NCBI GenBank assembly: GCA_036345935.2
Contig: JADWOT020000118.1
Coordinates: 1-64,000, forward strand
Length of the DNA stretch: 64,000 bases
From: Taenia hydatigena
Taxonomy: Eukaryota; Platyhelminthes; Cestoda; Cyclophyllidea; Taeniidae
Direction: 5' to 3'
Part shown: positions 12,709-25,330 of the stretch, in pieces
Layout: the number at the start of each line of letters is the position of its first letter
How positions within the stretch are numbered: position 1 is the stretch's first letter
The notes under the pieces: model-generated
What the model was told of the DNA's origin: nothing
Database searches by the model: none
What the model saw: the letters and a program-made list of their open reading frames with translations, nothing else
Program-made: the position numbers and the translations under genes

Positions 12709-14576
12709 TCATAATCTCTGCGTTAAATTTTGTCTCGAAGGTAATGATCATATGAGAGACCGGGCAATCACATAAAAGCACTTCAATCTCCTCTTCCGCA
12801 TAACTCTTCATCTTTGTCTGGAAATGCAAACGTACTCTACCAGTTTTGTCAGGGTCATCTTGTTTTTATTTCTGTTTTGGTCAGGCTTGTAATTTCTTGC
12901 CAAATGTAAACTTCAAATGCATGGCGACCTTTTTTAAATTACTGATTAGTTTTTAGAACAGATGAGATCATTTGTAGGGAGATACACAGTGTGCTCAGGG
13001 CCGTCCTGGGGATACTCATTCGCGCCTTTGTCACGCACACTGCCACGTGCCTGGTCCATACCATAAATATTAGGAACATGCCCTCTTAGCTGTCGGTGCC
13101 CATTGGGGCTTTTGACCGAAGGATGGAGGGATATAGAGAGATTGTGGCAGGTGTTGTGTAAGCGCGCTGTCACTCCTAACAACACACCTTTGCTTATTCC
13201 ATTGGTGAGAGCAACAAGGCTATGTAGGAAAGTGGTAGAAGGCAGTTAAGAGAGATTATGGCATTGCTACAGATGTGTGGTTATGTAGGGTGGAAACGGG
13301 AACCCATCAGCTTGCTTTTGGCGTACCCATGCTCTCCTCTCTTATACTCCTTCTCTTCCTCTTTCTTTAAGTCACATTGGTGGATTTTTTAATGCGCTTA
13401 AGTCATCGCCCTTGTGCGCCGGATCTGCATGGCGACATTCAAAGCAGTCGTGGGGAGAGGTAGTAGCGAACAGGAGAACGAACGATTGATTGCGTGTGTG
13501 AGTGGGGGATCGACTGAACGGATGAATGATTTTTGACAGATGGAGAAGACAGCGCGTGAGATCAGTGGTCACAAATACAGCGCCGATAGTGCTGCTGCTG
13601 TTTCAGTGGTGGTATTGGGCGATAGTGAAGTGCCGACAGATGGATGCAGGATATAAAAGCATGACAGCCTATTTTCAAGCTCATGCGTCTGTTGACATTA
13701 ATTAGCAGTGAAATGAATAGGCAGCAAAGCACTAGCAGAGGGCTTGCTGGTTGTTTATTGATGACAACTTATGGGTTGTGCCAACGGTGTTCTAAATAGG
13801 TAGTGAAGTGTATTCTTTCTCTTTTTTTAGCCGTTCCGCACCGCTTTGCGTTACGTCGAGATGGGGTAGACTGTGTCACTTTACACTTCTCTTCATTGCA
13901 TCGCACTATGCTACGCTATTTTACATTCAAGCACTGAGGTCTTTATTGTCCCAATCGGTAAATCTCTGAGATTCTCAGTTCCCTATTTGTAGGCTCTTAA
14001 GGTACAGCAGAAACAGTTTTCTTAAGGAATACTCTCTCCACCTCTTGTTTACGGGATGATCAGCATTTGACGGCTGACGTACGATTGTTATGGTAAGGCT
14101 TAGCATGGTATTCAAATTAGTTCAAATCTGCGCAAAGTTGTAGGGGAAGGAAAGACTTTCGTAGTACGAATATAGCTCTTCGGACAAGCAGAGCAAAGGC
14201 TAATACTCTCGGCTGCGAACAACAAGTTTTTGTGGTCTTGGAACGAACAATTGTCATATTCGCCGAGAGAATAAAGCGCCACATGGGGTACGGCTAATAA
14301 TTCTGAAAGTCGGAATCCCTTAGCAAACAACGGCCGACCTTCTATGCCCGTCGTCGCCAGGTGGCACGCCTGCTTCATAAGACATCTACCGCAAGCACAG
14401 CCACAAGCACTGCCACGGCGTCATTGATGGCGAAATTGGTTTGTACTTATGGAAACTTTGAACCCACGGCATTGTATGTGCAAAGAATTGGCTAATATAA
14501 CAAGGCTTTGCGCTGCTTGACTGCAGCAGATAATAATGATGAAGGGCGAAATGGAGTAAAGTTGAAGAAGAGCAAA

Positions 14577-15150
14577 TGGTTTTGTAGCCTACTGGGTAGG
14601 CGTCTGACTTCAAGTTGGAGGATTACAGGTTCGAGTCTTTCAGAGCCATAAAACTCCCTCATCTCCGCTGCTTGTGGTAGTACAGTGCCTGTCCAACAAC
14701 GAACTAAAACAATGATAATGGATGGATTAAAGAGCAGTTCAGTTCATTAAAAAGAGAACGTAAAATTATTGGCTTTCCTGGTGAGAGGCTTGAATCCTTG
14801 ATATCCGCGTTATTAAGACGACGCCTATATTAATGGACTACTTCATCGCCACCAATTTCCTTCCTTCTTCTCCCTTCCTCTCCACTCATTCTACTATCAT
14901 CGATTTTTCACCCATTCAACTTTGCACTCACCCTTATGCACGCATTTCTTATGTGCTTCTCACATTTCGCCTACTTGTTACCTTCCTTTATACCTTTCGT
15001 TACTGACCTCTCTCCTTCAATTAGGTGCTATGCTTTGCCGCCGTGAGACATGGAATGATTGTAGTCACATGAATACAATCGATGCAACACGGGCGAATTT
15101 TTCTCCCTCGCAACGTCAACCTCAGCCACATGATTGCAATCGATACGTTC
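14577..15150 (+). repeat. tRNA-Trp-like SINE, best-preserved copy (head 14577-14649)
   Basis: The head folds as a 73-base cloverleaf. TGGTTTT at 14577-14583 pairs with AGAGCCA at 14642-14648 at all seven positions (with wobble). The anticodon stem TCTGA/TTGGA encloses CTTCAAG with TCA at the anticodon. The T loop is TTCGAGT but two T-stem pairs fail. GCGTCTGACT is typical of tRNA-Trp (CCA), so TCA would be a mutated anticodon. The body has CGCTGCTTGTGGTAGTAC, GTCCAACAACGAAC and GAGAGGCTTGAATCC. The last, like the first with small changes, recurs in the relic at 57 kb. A pyrimidine tract and a CTTTGCACTCA-containing tail follow. Confidence 0.62.
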
Positions 15151-18100
15151 GTGTTAGTATGTATGATCCGAGACATCTTTTAACCGAGCATATTATATGA
15201 AGCATAAGAACCTAGTCAATTTTCTGGCAAGAAAATTTGATCAATGCTTATGTTCTGCTCAAAAATTCGGGTCTTTGTTAAAATGAATAATCATTAGTTG
15301 TGCGTTAGAGGTAGTTCCAAAATTTTCGGAATCCAAATCTTAAAGGTCTCTGATAGGGAATAAAAGCTAACTACATCATCTTGACGAAACAACAAAGGCT
15401 TACAGCGGAAAAGCAATCTAATTAACTATCCGCAACTATTGTTTTCGTGTGCCATCTAAGCCTAAATCCAAATAGAGTTTAGCTTTTTGCAACACTCATG
15501 GAATGGAATGTTTACATTTAGAATGGCTGCTATATTTGGTTGTTATCTAGGGTTGGGAATGCCATGAGAACTATAATGGAAACTTATCAACCAGACCGAG
15601 GTGTTAAAATAGCCACTTCCTCTCTAAAATTTCAACGGCGTAAATTAAATTTATGCTTGCTTGCACCAACATTTATGGGAGACTAATACGCGGTAATAAT
15701 TTTACATGTTTCATTCCCGTAAAGTAGTACCAAAAATGGGAACTAAATTGCCCAAGAAATGTTTAAACGATTTTCTACGCCGCGAATGCACTCAACCTAG
15801 GCATATGGTCTGTGGAATGTACGGTTGTATTTTCTTAGTTGATGCGCCAAAAATAGAGTTTTCTGGACGCTTTTATGAAAGAACACAAAGTGGATTTCAA
15901 GTCGCGGTATTACGCATTAAAAAAAGTGAGTGACCCGGGTGCTGCCTCCATTAACATGGAAGAATTTATGGAGCAGGCAGGTGATCGACCTTGAAAATAA
16001 TGTCGCTCCGCTCCAAAGCAAAGGTGGACAAACCACTTCTACTCCGCTTTTGAAATCGGCAGATAACATTCTTAACTTTTTTGACATTTTAATGCTAATG
16101 AAGCAATTAAATCAGCAATTATCGAAGTGTCTTATGTGCTTGAGCTTTACAGGTTGCTGTCTTCAAATAGTACCTGAATTTCCTTTCAAGTTTTTAAAAG
16201 CACATCGAGAATAAATAGTTTAGTCATACAAACATTCCTCGTTTTTCCAATTTTATTGAAGCAATCTAATTTTTATCATAATAAGTTTTATGTTTCAGGT
16301 CAATTTTTTCATCCGTATGAATTTTGCCGAAATCACTGCTAATTAGCAAAGGCTTTTAAAACGATTAGACATATATAAACTTAACTAAGAGTTATTAAAT
16401 TTAGATGATCTTACGTTTTGTTTAACTGATTCTGCCTGACATCTCATTTTCGAGTACATGCGGTGGAGATTTGCGTTTGTGCATTCCCGACTGCATTGCG
16501 GATTCAGTTATTTTTCTTTTTTTGACCAGACTCATTAATGCAGTATTCAGAATCTATTGCCTCGTTCTTTGCCGATAAATGCAAATTTCCTCTAAGAAAT
16601 TCCGGCGGCGATGGAATTCTTGTGACGCTAGGCATCCTTCATCATCCCTACTTCCTTGAGGTATTCTATTTGTTCTCCTACTGCCGTTGCAGGATCGCGC
16701 TCAACAACTCCATTTTCATGGCTGACTCATTACCATCGAGTGATTATCGAAAAATAATTCGCCGCATTTCCTCTTCTAGTTTTTTTCATTAAATACTCCG
16801 AATTATACGATAGAGCATCGTACTATTTAGTACTTGGATATCGAAATCTGAGCGCTCTTTGGTGCCGCTCTACTTAGCAAGTTGTCGACATCAAGGGCGT
16901 ATTTGTCAGTAAATGGTAAATGTTTTACTTAATTTGGAAAAAAACACTAGTGGTGGTTTCGCTTTTTCATACCAAGTAAAGGTAGCCTTCCGGTAGAAAA
17001 TCATCACTTGTGAGGTGCATACAGGTTGCCTTTTCTCTGTCTGGAGTCACCAAGTGTTTCTGGGCCGTTGGGTATAAGTCAATAAAAGGCTGATCTCTCA
17101 TAGGGAGTTAAAACCTTATCAGTGAGCCTATTCTAGCATAACCCAAAACTGACCAACTAACTGTGAGGTGTTTGTCACTTAGGAAGAATAAAATTAAAAA
17201 ACCGTATGCTTGTGCACCATTCTGATCCTCATTTTAGTAATGAAAAAATTTGGGACAAGAGAAAGAATAGAAAAACGGGAATTAGCAATTCAGCTAGCTT
17301 TTTGCTTATATTTTCGTCTAAAAGGAAGCAATCCTGTAGGATGGGCCTATATCCTGGTACGTTATTAAGGGTTTAGCGGGAATATTCGCAGAACAGCGTA
17401 GACAAAGAAAAAGGAGGAAGACCTTTGCGCATAAAAGAATTGAAAGAAATGCAGGTCCGTGATATGACTATATAGGAAGAGGCAATTTCTCTTCGCGAGA
17501 TTCTTGGCACATGTAGTGCTGGTGTGATATGTCCAGCGGCTCTTTTGACATTTATAATTGCCTGAGGAACATAGTTTAAGCATTTTTAATGCCTGGAAGG
17601 CCAGGCTACAATAACCGAGGCTCTATCCTTATACTGACCCTCTTCGAAGGCTGCTACTGCAATACCCAGTTGGGTGTCATGAATTTCGATACCGTCGTCC
17701 AAGCACTAATGCTCTTGGCAGTGGTTGTGAACTTTTTTCATGCCTCACGCAATTCGACAGTGCTTGGCTGTATATATACGCTTGCGCATCTATTAGGTTA
17801 TTGTCTTTGTGTAGTTGTGCAAGCGACTGACTTAATCATGATACAGATGTCTTATACAGTCTCATCCAAGAGTTTTCGATGGCAAAATGCAAATCAAACA
17901 CTCGTTGGCACTTCATTAATTGTATTTAGCACAAATAATGCGCGGGTCGAGTCACAGCAGCCATAAGTGAATTCATTTTCAATGAAACGCATGATTTGCT
18001 ACAAAAAAGTTATAAGGACCCCAATTTTCCTTAAGCACACTATTTTGTTTGGCTGAATAATGCAGAATACCCACAGAATAATTATTATGGTAAAACTGCA

Positions 18101-21100
18101 TACCTATGGAAACGATTGCGTCAGTTGTCTAAAGGAATGCATTTTACATCGCCATCAGTGCAGAGAACATCCCACAGATGACGCGATATGTCCGACAAAA
18201 GGGTTAAGGGAAATCGCAACTATGCATTTGTGCGCAATGAGCAATGACGCGTTCTTCTTAACTATCAAACGCCAATGGACGAAGTCATTCGAACTAAAGA
18301 CCGTCATTTTCGCAATGAGTCATTTTGCTTATTCGTTACGCCATAAAGCACCTTTAGGAACTACAACGGCATTAGTAAAGCAAGTCTTTAGACTCACCAT
18401 TTGCTTAGCGTTACGTCTTTACGCCTCCCGCCCTTAACTTACTCCTCGTACTTCACATAGGGCCATTCGCTTTGGAGGCTTTGGAGGCTGTTAAAGGCAA
18501 TCTTCAAAGCGTTATTGTTTATTAAAGACTTTTATGAAGTAATTTTTGCGATTCCGCGTTCACTCACAAGGCGTAGTCTCCCTAATAAATAGTGCACTGA
18601 CATTATGACATTAAAATTCGGCAAATTTGTCCCTTTTTGTTGTCAATCCTAATATCTTGCCATTAAATTTCGTTATCAAGTAAAATATGCACGAGTATGC
18701 ATATACATGTAACGCGCGATGCTGATTATTGCTAAATGTGGTGCAAAGTGGTTAAAGGAAGACTTTTTGAAATCACAGACTTAAGTGATTTTGGTTGAGT
18801 GCGCTCTTGATAGGTAATGAATGTAGAAAATCACCTAGAATATTGTGGAAATTCACTCTTACACGCATTGTCTCGAAGGGCCTGGCTGCATAGAGAAAAA
18901 TCATGCTTGTGCATAGCCACAAACGGCTGGGTAGGCGAAAAATAGATGTACACGAAATTGTTGGAATAATTAGACATGACTTTGGAACCTTCAAAAAAAT
19001 TAAAAAGTGAGAATTATCTGGAAGAGTGTGGAAGCGATTCCAGCACACATCATCTTTGACGACCTATTATTTGTATAATGCGAGTATCGAGTAGCTCTGT
19101 ACTGCGAGTCAATTCATCGTCAATGCTAAGCAGTTCCTTCACCCTTCTGCGAGATCCCAGCCCACTCTAGACCAGAAGTAAGGAGGGTGAAAAGTAATGG
19201 AAGCAATTTACACAAATTTTGGCTTTTAACTTGCTCACATGCACATTTATTGGTCAATAGACTTATTTTATTCCCAGTCATCGGGATTTAAGCATGCCTA
19301 CTTCGATATACCTACTTTGCAACGAGAAAGAATTCTGTCACTGCATCACAACACATGCGACTCATTGCAATGCTCGACGTTGTCGTCCTTCCCGCTGTTT
19401 ACTTCACTTTTAACCTCCTTTAGCCCTCCTCAATTTAAACGAGCCGTTTGCGTCAGTTTTGTTCCTAAATAACTCATTATTCTCCCTCCGAAGTATGTTG
19501 AAAGTCTAATGGATGGAGAATGAGTGGAATTCCCAAAAAGTATTTAAGTGAGTCAAGTGCCCCTAACCTGACTTCCTTTTAAGTTTTTGACTTATCGTCT
19601 CCTTTTCTTTCGCGTATTTGTTAGTTGATATCTGTGTATCTACAGTGAGTTGTTTGGCCAATTTTCTTGGAACATTCTTACACAAGTTGCGTGAACAGAG
19701 GGGATGGCTGATGAAAGCAAAATTGAGATCAAGAAAATGAGGGACAAATTTTCGCAAAAGCATGGAATCAGAATAAGCCTATTTTTGTCATATTTAGAGG
19801 CAACTCCCAGAGCTCCTTATCGTAATTTGGCACTTGTTTTGCCAAAAACGACGCTGTTTTGCATTGCTAATTTGCTTAGGAGCTGATTTGTGATATTTAA
19901 ACTGTGTTAAGGATTGGCGTCTCAAGTTGCTTTGTCCGTATGCTACGCGAGGTCGAAACAATTCAGAGAAGGACATGCTGCCTCCAGATTTCTTTTGTTA
20001 AAAGTGTTTGGCCAAGGATGAAGGGCACGAAGGAGAATAAATTCCGGCTCCACACCCTAAATAAAGCCAAAATAATATCATCATTCTCTGGGCCAACGGA
20101 CATGACACTACAATAGACCACGCGGCACGCTGCGTGCGGCACGTGCTACTAATCGATTCCTTCAATGCAACGGAGAAGAATTCTATCACTTCAACGGTAT
20201 ACATACTGTTGATCGCGATTCTCTTGACTGTTATAATTTCCACGACCCAGATCGTCTCATATGTCTCTCCTGCGCTACGTTACCTCCTGGCACTATGTAA
20301 ACTTTTGTCCCTTCACCGATCCTCCCTTCTTCGTTCGAAGAACACCAGTGAACCAAAGTTTATGGTACGGGCGGGGGTGAGTCACAACATCCGTCCCTCT
20401 TTTTGTCCACCAAATTGTTTTGTCTTTTCCTTTTTCTTTATTTTTACGCCACAGCCAAACGTTAAGTCAAATGATAGCGTTCTTGATAAGGCCAATTAAG
20501 AGAGGTTTGTGTGCCAACAGCAAGCATCAGAGCTTCAGATTAATGTCAGTTTATATTTGACACTTTTTGCCTATTTTTGCAGCAGTTGCGCAAATGTCGA
20601 TGAGCGAATGTATACATAAGTGGTTTGATGGAAGATTTAATGAAATTATGAAAGTAGATATGCATTCACAAGTGCTGCGCAGACATTAGAGGTTAATGGC
20701 TTTTCGTCCACATCACTCTACCCCTCAATGATTTGTAGTAGTACAATTATTTTCTTTGCTTCCGCTGGAGCAATCGAGCCACTTCCACTCCTCTCGAGTT
20801 AGAGGCAAGCACTTTCGAAAGCACAAATTCTGATAAACCCACCGACAACCTACGTTTGCGAATTATGTAGTTATATTTAGGGGTGAGTAGCAGATTTTTC
20901 TACCATACTCGTGCTCTGATCACCTGTATGCCTCTTCATAATTCATGCCGCAGACAAAAAATTAGTTGCAGACTTACAGGGTCGCAAATATACGCCTTCA
21001 GTCGCTTACCTACTGCAGACGCACCGTACAAAGATAAGCTGGGCCAGGCTGGGTTACAAAAGGCATAGCTAAGCAGACCAAAACCAACCATTCTCTGACC

Positions 21101-22185
21101 TACAGAGCATTCTTATCGAGTAGAGTATACTTGCATCGTTTCCTGCTAGAATCCAACACGTGTTCACCCAAACTGGAGTCGAATGCATGCAATAATGACG
21201 ACAAAAGTAAACGCCGAAAATAATCTAATGTAAGGTCTACTCAGCCACAGGTCTACCACAAATTACTGACTTTTACTAACCTGCTGAAGTGAATGGCGCG
21301 AGGCCAATTAAGATGTCCCATACAAAGGTACTCTACATTTTGGACAATAAAATAAGTTTTGCTCACTCACAAAGAAAATAAGACATAACAATATCATTGG
21401 TTTTACGGTTGGTAGACCAGTTTCTAGCGCTAACATTGTGCTACGTCTATTGTTGGAGGCAAGTGAAGGCCTTTAACGTCTATCTTGTGTTCATATATTT
21501 TACAAAAATTATAATTTGCATCGTCGGTTATGGCATCACAAATAACTAGGTGGAAGAGTAAAAGAGTTCAACATGTTCAAAACAATAAATAATGAAGGTA
21601 GAGTGCATGATCTCGTTAAACTACATGATCATCCTTCATGGCAGTGAACCATATTTCATGGTGAGATTATCATTCGCACAAGCACGATACTCAGCTTAAA
21701 GGAGTAATCCTGTAGTGGTTGAAGAAGGAGTTAAAATGTTTTATTTTAGAGTCATCATCTGAACCTAGTAGGCACATAATGTTTGGTGAAGAACACTTCC
21801 AGTCAGTGTCTATTTTACCACGTCCATCATGGTTTTTAATTTGTATGGATGCGAGTCGGTGGAATGCAGCTTCTTCGGAGGCCTTCGCTCCTGGTGGCCC
21901 CCAGTAAGCACATCTTTTGGCGTGTCGAACCTCTTTGTTATAATAGAAACATATGTTTGTGGCACTCGACTGAGTCTAAAACGAACTGCCGTCGATTCCT
22001 TTAATTTGCATTCCTTGCCCTGTACCCATCACGCCCGTTAATCTTGCATCAATTTTGTGACACATGGATTCGACGGGGATGTTCGGTTACATTTCTGACC
22101 TTGGGATCACTAAGACCATTTTTGAAATGCTGTGTGCTATTTTACGCGGCACATTTCTTTCCTGTGCATGCCGACTTTATTTTAG
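15151..22185. other. Unassigned DNA, 7 kb
   Basis: Two adjacent 125-codon frames (17589-17966, 18060-18437) are the longest here. The first is hydrophobic and the second is Cys/His-rich at its start, with no match to a zinc-finger spacing. Neither has recognised homology. A short tandem CTTTGGAGG repeat lies at 18471. Confidence 0.55.
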
Positions 22186-22310
22186 GTAAAAACCCCAGGC
22201 TTTGATGCCAGTCCCGTGTTAATGGATGATACCTTTGTTTACAATGAGGCCGATCTTGGCGCCTGGGGTGATGGCCTCAGCTTAAAAGCTTTGGAACTAA
22301 ACGCCTATAG
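22186..22310 (+). other. Candidate orphan exon, possible OTU-like motif
   Basis: A good acceptor (GACTTTATTTTAG) and donor (TATAG then GTACAA) bracket 41 open codons. They include PVLMDDTFVYNEADLGAWGD followed by GLSLKALELNAY. The W-G-D-x-L-x-L-x-A run recalls the WGG-x-LEL-x-AL motif of OTU cysteine proteases. No catalytic Cys or His exon was found nearby. An open run of this length is not rare in this base composition, so this is a weak candidate. Confidence 0.2.
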
Positions 22311-22874
22311 GTACAAAATTTTATCTAGAGATCTATTTTGATGTTTCGTGACAAATATCTCGTACTGACATAAATGGAATGGGATTAGGTCCGGTCTGAT
22401 CAGCTGTGACTTAGCCTTATAAGGCTGTATTGCATCACGTTGTTTACCATACGTGATTACAAGGCCTAATAGGCTGCATGTTTTCCAAGGTCAGGGGGAC
22501 TTTAGGTGAGTCAGGGCAGCATATTACATGGTCCACCACGTAGCTCCGCAGCTGAGTGTGATTATGTGGTTTCATATCTGATAAGACCAGGAAGTAGGCA
22601 CCGCCTTTGTCTTTTTCAAGGCAAAGTTCATTGCAGGCTATTCCTATACGGTTGCAATTAACTGCTTCCTTATGGGTGCACTCTCTCGCTCAGTTATGTT
22701 GCCGATGCACAGATTAGCACTTTCAAGATGGGATGTATAATCGCGTACCAAAAGCCTAATGCCAACCAATTGTAGCTGTTTAGGGCAAAAAATAAAGCAC
22801 TTTGTAAATATCAATAGCTCGAAAACTGCATTAACACTGGCTTTAAAAAATCAAGGCGCGTAGTGTGATTTCAC

Positions 22875-25330
22875 TTGTAACAGCCACAAGATTGAAACCG
22901 AAGAGATTCTGCACTTTACGAAAAGGAAAATTTATAAAATGCTGGCCCACAATTGGCGATATTAACATATTTGACCTTAAATTCAACAGGATGCAAATGT
23001 TTCTGAGAATGACGCCTTAACCTAATAACTTTGAGTGCTGGCCGCAACCCTCTTTCTTACGCAAGTTTGCTTGAATTCTTATTATCCATCACTATACAAA
23101 TCCATACTTGTGTTTTGTCTCTCCTCAATGACTCTTGCGTAGTCGACATTTACTTTGAGTCTACGGAACACATCTCGAGTTTCATTATTAAAAAAACTCA
23201 TAAATAAGCGTAAATAGACAACCTTGACCATCTGGAGAATTATTTCGATCACACAGCTGACCACCAAACCTGTAGGTTCACGTGGTGCCCTACATTGTGC
23301 GACTATAACCTTTGGCATCCGGACGACGTCGGATGCGGCCAGATGCAAATAGTGTGTGGACCACAACCAGCAAGGATGTCCTTGTGTCCATTGCAGCACC
23401 ATTTCACGGAGAGGAAAGCGGAGGAGTAGGAATGTGTGATGTGGGTTTTAATGTAAAGGCTTAAAAGGGGGACATTAGCGATGCTGGACAAAAGAAACTG
23501 GAAACTTTGTCATTGGAAAATGAAAGAGTCGAAAAATGTGTGTGCAAATGGAGTAAGAAAGAACACATCAGCGAAAAAGAAATGCAGGAAGGAAGTGCAC
23601 GCTTGACCTGTGCTGACAAAAGCACCGGTCGCCTTATTGCATATTGCCCTTAGCATTTTTGGCATTTGCCACCAGCGATGCAACCGTAACACTGGAAATG
23701 TCCTTGAAACATTCGCCAGCTTGACACTGCATTTAGTCACAAAATTTTGCCTATCTTACCTTTATATTCACCACATTGGTGGCAGTTTCCACCATAGCAT
23801 TAAGGGCTCCGTCACTTCATGCCTATTGGACTCCATTCCGAGGAAAGTGGGAGTTCTTGAAACCATGGCTAAGTGACTTGGGGGCATGTGTAGCCGCAGA
23901 TTACATCCTGACAATTATAGCCAGTAGTTGCGCTGGAATAGCACACAGATAATGGCATGACTGAAATGTTTATTGTTTTGGGTAACAAAAGCTACTAACT
24001 ACGAGACAGCCGCACGAATCTCAGTAATGTGGTATTCGACGACTTTGGTATGCTACTTTATAGAACTTGATGGCTTGGTCACGCTTTGCTGATCCCGGTT
24101 TATCTGCTTGTCAACCACAATGCCCTCATGTTTTATTTGGTTAACTTCGAAACATGTGCATTTGGAAAGTGTTTCCCTCCATGCCATGTGTAAGTTGTGG
24201 TTTGTAATGCGTGATAAACAAAAATATGGGTTACGCTTTTCTCATAGACGGACCGCTTGATCAATGGATACGTATTTGTAATGCTTTGTCCATTTTCTTA
24301 TTAAATGTTTTCGTTACCAATGCTTTTCAGTCCCTACGCAATCTGATGGCCAACTTAACTTTAATTTTCACAATTCAATCTAGTCCCACTTGAGGGTGAC
24401 TGACTTTATTAAAGTTAAGCAACCTCGTAAGTGATTTCGGTCCGACAAACGTCACGAATACGATTTCAAAATTGATGGCATAGCAAGCTGTTCAACGGTG
24501 ACACCTAAGGCTTGTCCATGGCCTTTTGAGTTAGTCTTATTTATAAATCCCCGATTTCCTTTAACGTGCTATGCATACCATCTAATCATATTCCAGTCGT
24601 TTTTCCTTTTCACCAACATGGACGTGCGACCTATCAGGAGCTGCCGATTCGCATTTCACCTTTCAGGAAATCGATCGCTGACATCAAATATCTAGTGCAC
24701 AATTGAATAGTACTGACTAACCAACACACTAGATGAGGCTGTAGCATTGATTTAAACTAGTCACAGAAAGCTGCATATGAAAACCATTTTTATGAAACGA
24801 TTAATCTGTCAACTAATCAAGTATACTCGTATTATTTTAGTCAGAATTCTAACTTATGAATGTTCATAATGAGCACTGAAGCGCTTACTCCCTACCTCTC
24901 TCCCTCTACCCATCCACCCTTCCTGCCTTTCCCACATGACTAAGCTGGCATTCACACCGTACATTTTTTTGTTCTTTTCCTTTTTCTCTCAGTCCCACCG
25001 CCTCACGCTACCTTCATTTCCTTTGCATTGGTTCTGCATCAACCCAAAACACAATGCAAAATGCAGCTGTCCATGCGCTTGCCAACGCCACCACCACTTC
25101 CATCGGCATTACTAAGCGCAATACATTTGCATTCACAACACATTCTGCGTATTTTGGTTTCAACAAGAGCAGCTCAACAAAAATGTGAATCATAATGCAT
25201 AGGTTAAACCTTAGATCATACAGCATACAACTAGTTAGGGCATGTACTATGAATTTAACAAGGCTTCCGTTTGCTCATTAGCTGTCTCCTTTATAAAAAT
25301 GCATGAGTAAATTTTATGCGCTTTTGTTGT
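22875..25330 (+). repeat. Repeat family R1, copy a
   Basis: It starts near ACCGAAGAGATTCTGCACTT (shared with 30088) and ends near CACATTCTGCG...TTTATGCGC (shared with 48160-48340). Identity to copy c is roughly 80-85% by eye with several indels. An internal pyrimidine-rich block (24880-24945) is shared. No terminal repeats were identified. Minus-strand open frames at 23082-23402 and 45618-45839 lie in matching parts and keep similar residues (for example N-V-D-x-x-R-x-x-E-E), so a decayed gene is possible. Confidence 0.75.

Noticed and set aside
17589..18437. Two neighbouring 125-codon plus-strand frames
   Set aside because: No family resemblance, and frames of this length are expected by chance in 64 kb. 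The Cys/His pattern of the second does not match any zinc-binding spacing I know.
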